This document shows positions 5,871 to 6,510 of a stretch of DNA of 6,510 nt, one piece after another; the stretch's first letter is position 1; every line of letters begins with the position of its first letter. Under the pieces are notes generated by a model, which did not search any database, was not told the origin of the DNA, and saw only the letters and a program-made list of their open reading frames with translations. The translations under genes were made by a program, and so were the position numbers. Source of the DNA: Acidobacteriota bacterium (lineage in GTDB: Bacteria > Acidobacteriota > UBA6911 > RPQK01 > JADFOI01); the NCBI GenBank assembly GCA_030624355.1, contig JAUXKG010000150.1, positions 1 to 6,510 on the forward strand. The letters are read 5' to 3'.

Positions 5871-6510
5871 TTACTGCGATGTCTCGCCGGTCCACCGTGC
5901 CCTCAAGGCGGCGCGGTCGACTTCCGTTCCGCGGAGATAGACTGCGGCGATTCGCCGCGTATTCGTGATGTCGTCGAGCGGATTCGCGTCCAGCACGATG
6001 AAGTCCGCGCTCTTGCCCGCCTCCACCGTGCCGACGTCAGTGAGTTGCAGCAGGTCAGCCGAGTTGCGGGTCGCAGCCACGATGACCTGAGCCGGCGTCA
6101 TTCCCGTCGCCACCATGTCCGCCATCTCGACGTGCGGCATCCAAACGGTGCTTCCGTCCGTGCCAAAGGCGATCCGAACGCCTGCCGCATTGAGACTTGC
6201 CAGATTGCGGGCCTGGATTCCAAACGCCTTCTGAACGGCCGGCCGGTCCGTACTGGCCGCCTGAAGTTGCTCCAACTCTTCGGCAGGGACGGTCTCACCG
6301 AGCCAGCTCATGTCCACCGCCACTCCTCGATCGGGAAGGTTCGCCACGAGGAACAGGTTCGGGCGCTCTTTGAACAGCTCGACGATCTCCTCGTCGATGT
6401 CCCTGTCCCGGATTCCATGAGCGAATGCGTCGACGCCCGCCCGGAGGAGCCCCTTCGCATCCTCGAGCGCAAAGATATGGGCCGTGACGCGGAGGTTGTG
6501 CTTGTGGGCC
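5871..6510 (-). CDS. Amidohydrolase, imidazolonepropionase/prolidase-like, C-terminal part (5' end beyond window)
   Basis: The frame is open from the right edge of the window to TAA at 5871-5873, giving the last 212 residues of a metal-dependent amidohydrolase with a TIM-barrel fold. Numbering from the window edge, H11 (RVTAHIFALEDAK) and H31 (AFAHGIRD) fit the metal-binding histidines of strands 5 and 6, and D118 in FGTDGS is the catalytic aspartate of strand 8. H126 follows in MPHVEM. The C-terminal part has GMTPAQVIVAATRNSADLL, then VGTVEAGKSADFIVLDANPLDDI and AAVYLRG, which rebuild the small beta-sandwich typical of the family. The HxH of strand 1 and the strand 4 lysine lie outside the window. 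A GTG at 6347 could be mistaken for a start but sits inside the barrel. Substrate is unknown; relatives act on cyclic amides, Xaa-Pro dipeptides and similar compounds. Its GC content is visibly higher than that of the cupin gene. Confidence 0.92.
   Translation of the reverse strand, partial: AHKHNLRVTAHIFALEDAKGLLRAGVDAFAHGIRDRDIDEEIVELFKERPNLFLVANLPDRGVAVDMSWLGETVPAEELEQLQAASTDRPAVQKAFGIQARNLASLNAAGVRIAFGTDGSTVWMPHVEMADMVATGMTPAQVIVAATRNSADLLQLTDVGTVEAGKSADFIVLDANPLDDITNTRRIAAVYLRGTEVDRAALRARWTGETSQ

Noticed and set aside
5871..6347. A 158-codon amidohydrolase starting at GTG 6347
   Set aside because: The frame stays open to the window edge and the extra 54 residues contain two metal-binding histidines of the barrel, so the gene starts outside the window.

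Overview
The window looks like a bacterial chromosome segment of moderate to high GC, with dense genes, Shine-Dalgarno sites, a Tat signal and a Sec signal. The protein types (a fused TRAP permease, a GMC oxidoreductase paired with a gluconate-2-dehydrogenase-subunit-3 protein, a secreted bicupin and an imidazolonepropionase-like amidohydrolase) fit an environmental heterotroph of the Acidobacteriota, Verrucomicrobiota or Chloroflexota kind. That placement is a guess from gene style; no marker gene is present.

Layout from left to right: (1) A complete fused 4TM/12TM TRAP transporter permease on the + strand (72-1925), with its solute-binding partner not in view. (2) A short convergent gap (1926-2041) filled by degenerate 'tgtcga/attgac' repeats that form a long imperfect inverted repeat. 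(3) A two-gene minus-strand operon: a GTG-started GMC flavoprotein oxidoreductase (4354-2837), followed 3 bases later by a Tat-targeted gluconate 2-dehydrogenase subunit 3-like protein (2833-2042). (4) A 356-bp divergent intergenic region (4355-4710) with a candidate promoter for the oxidoreductase operon and several inverted repeats. (5) A secreted bicupin on the + strand (4711-5796) whose first cupin domain has lost its metal-binding HxH. (6) The 3' part of an amidohydrolase on the minus strand (5871 to beyond 6510), clearly richer in GC than the cupin gene beside it.

How they may work together (inference): the TRAP permease would import a small organic acid or similar solute using an ion gradient. 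The GMC flavoprotein plus Tat subunit would oxidise a sugar, sugar acid or alcohol at the outer face of the inner membrane, with the Tat subunit carrying the flavoprotein across. The bicupin also appears to be periplasmic and is transcribed divergently from the oxidase operon, so the two may share control. All this suggests a small-molecule uptake and periplasmic oxidation locus. No substrate can be named from sequence alone. I see no defence system, CRISPR array, insertion sequence, tRNA or rRNA. The oddest points are the repeat-filled convergent gap, the structured divergent region, the altered cysteine cluster in the GMC protein and the degenerate first cupin domain.
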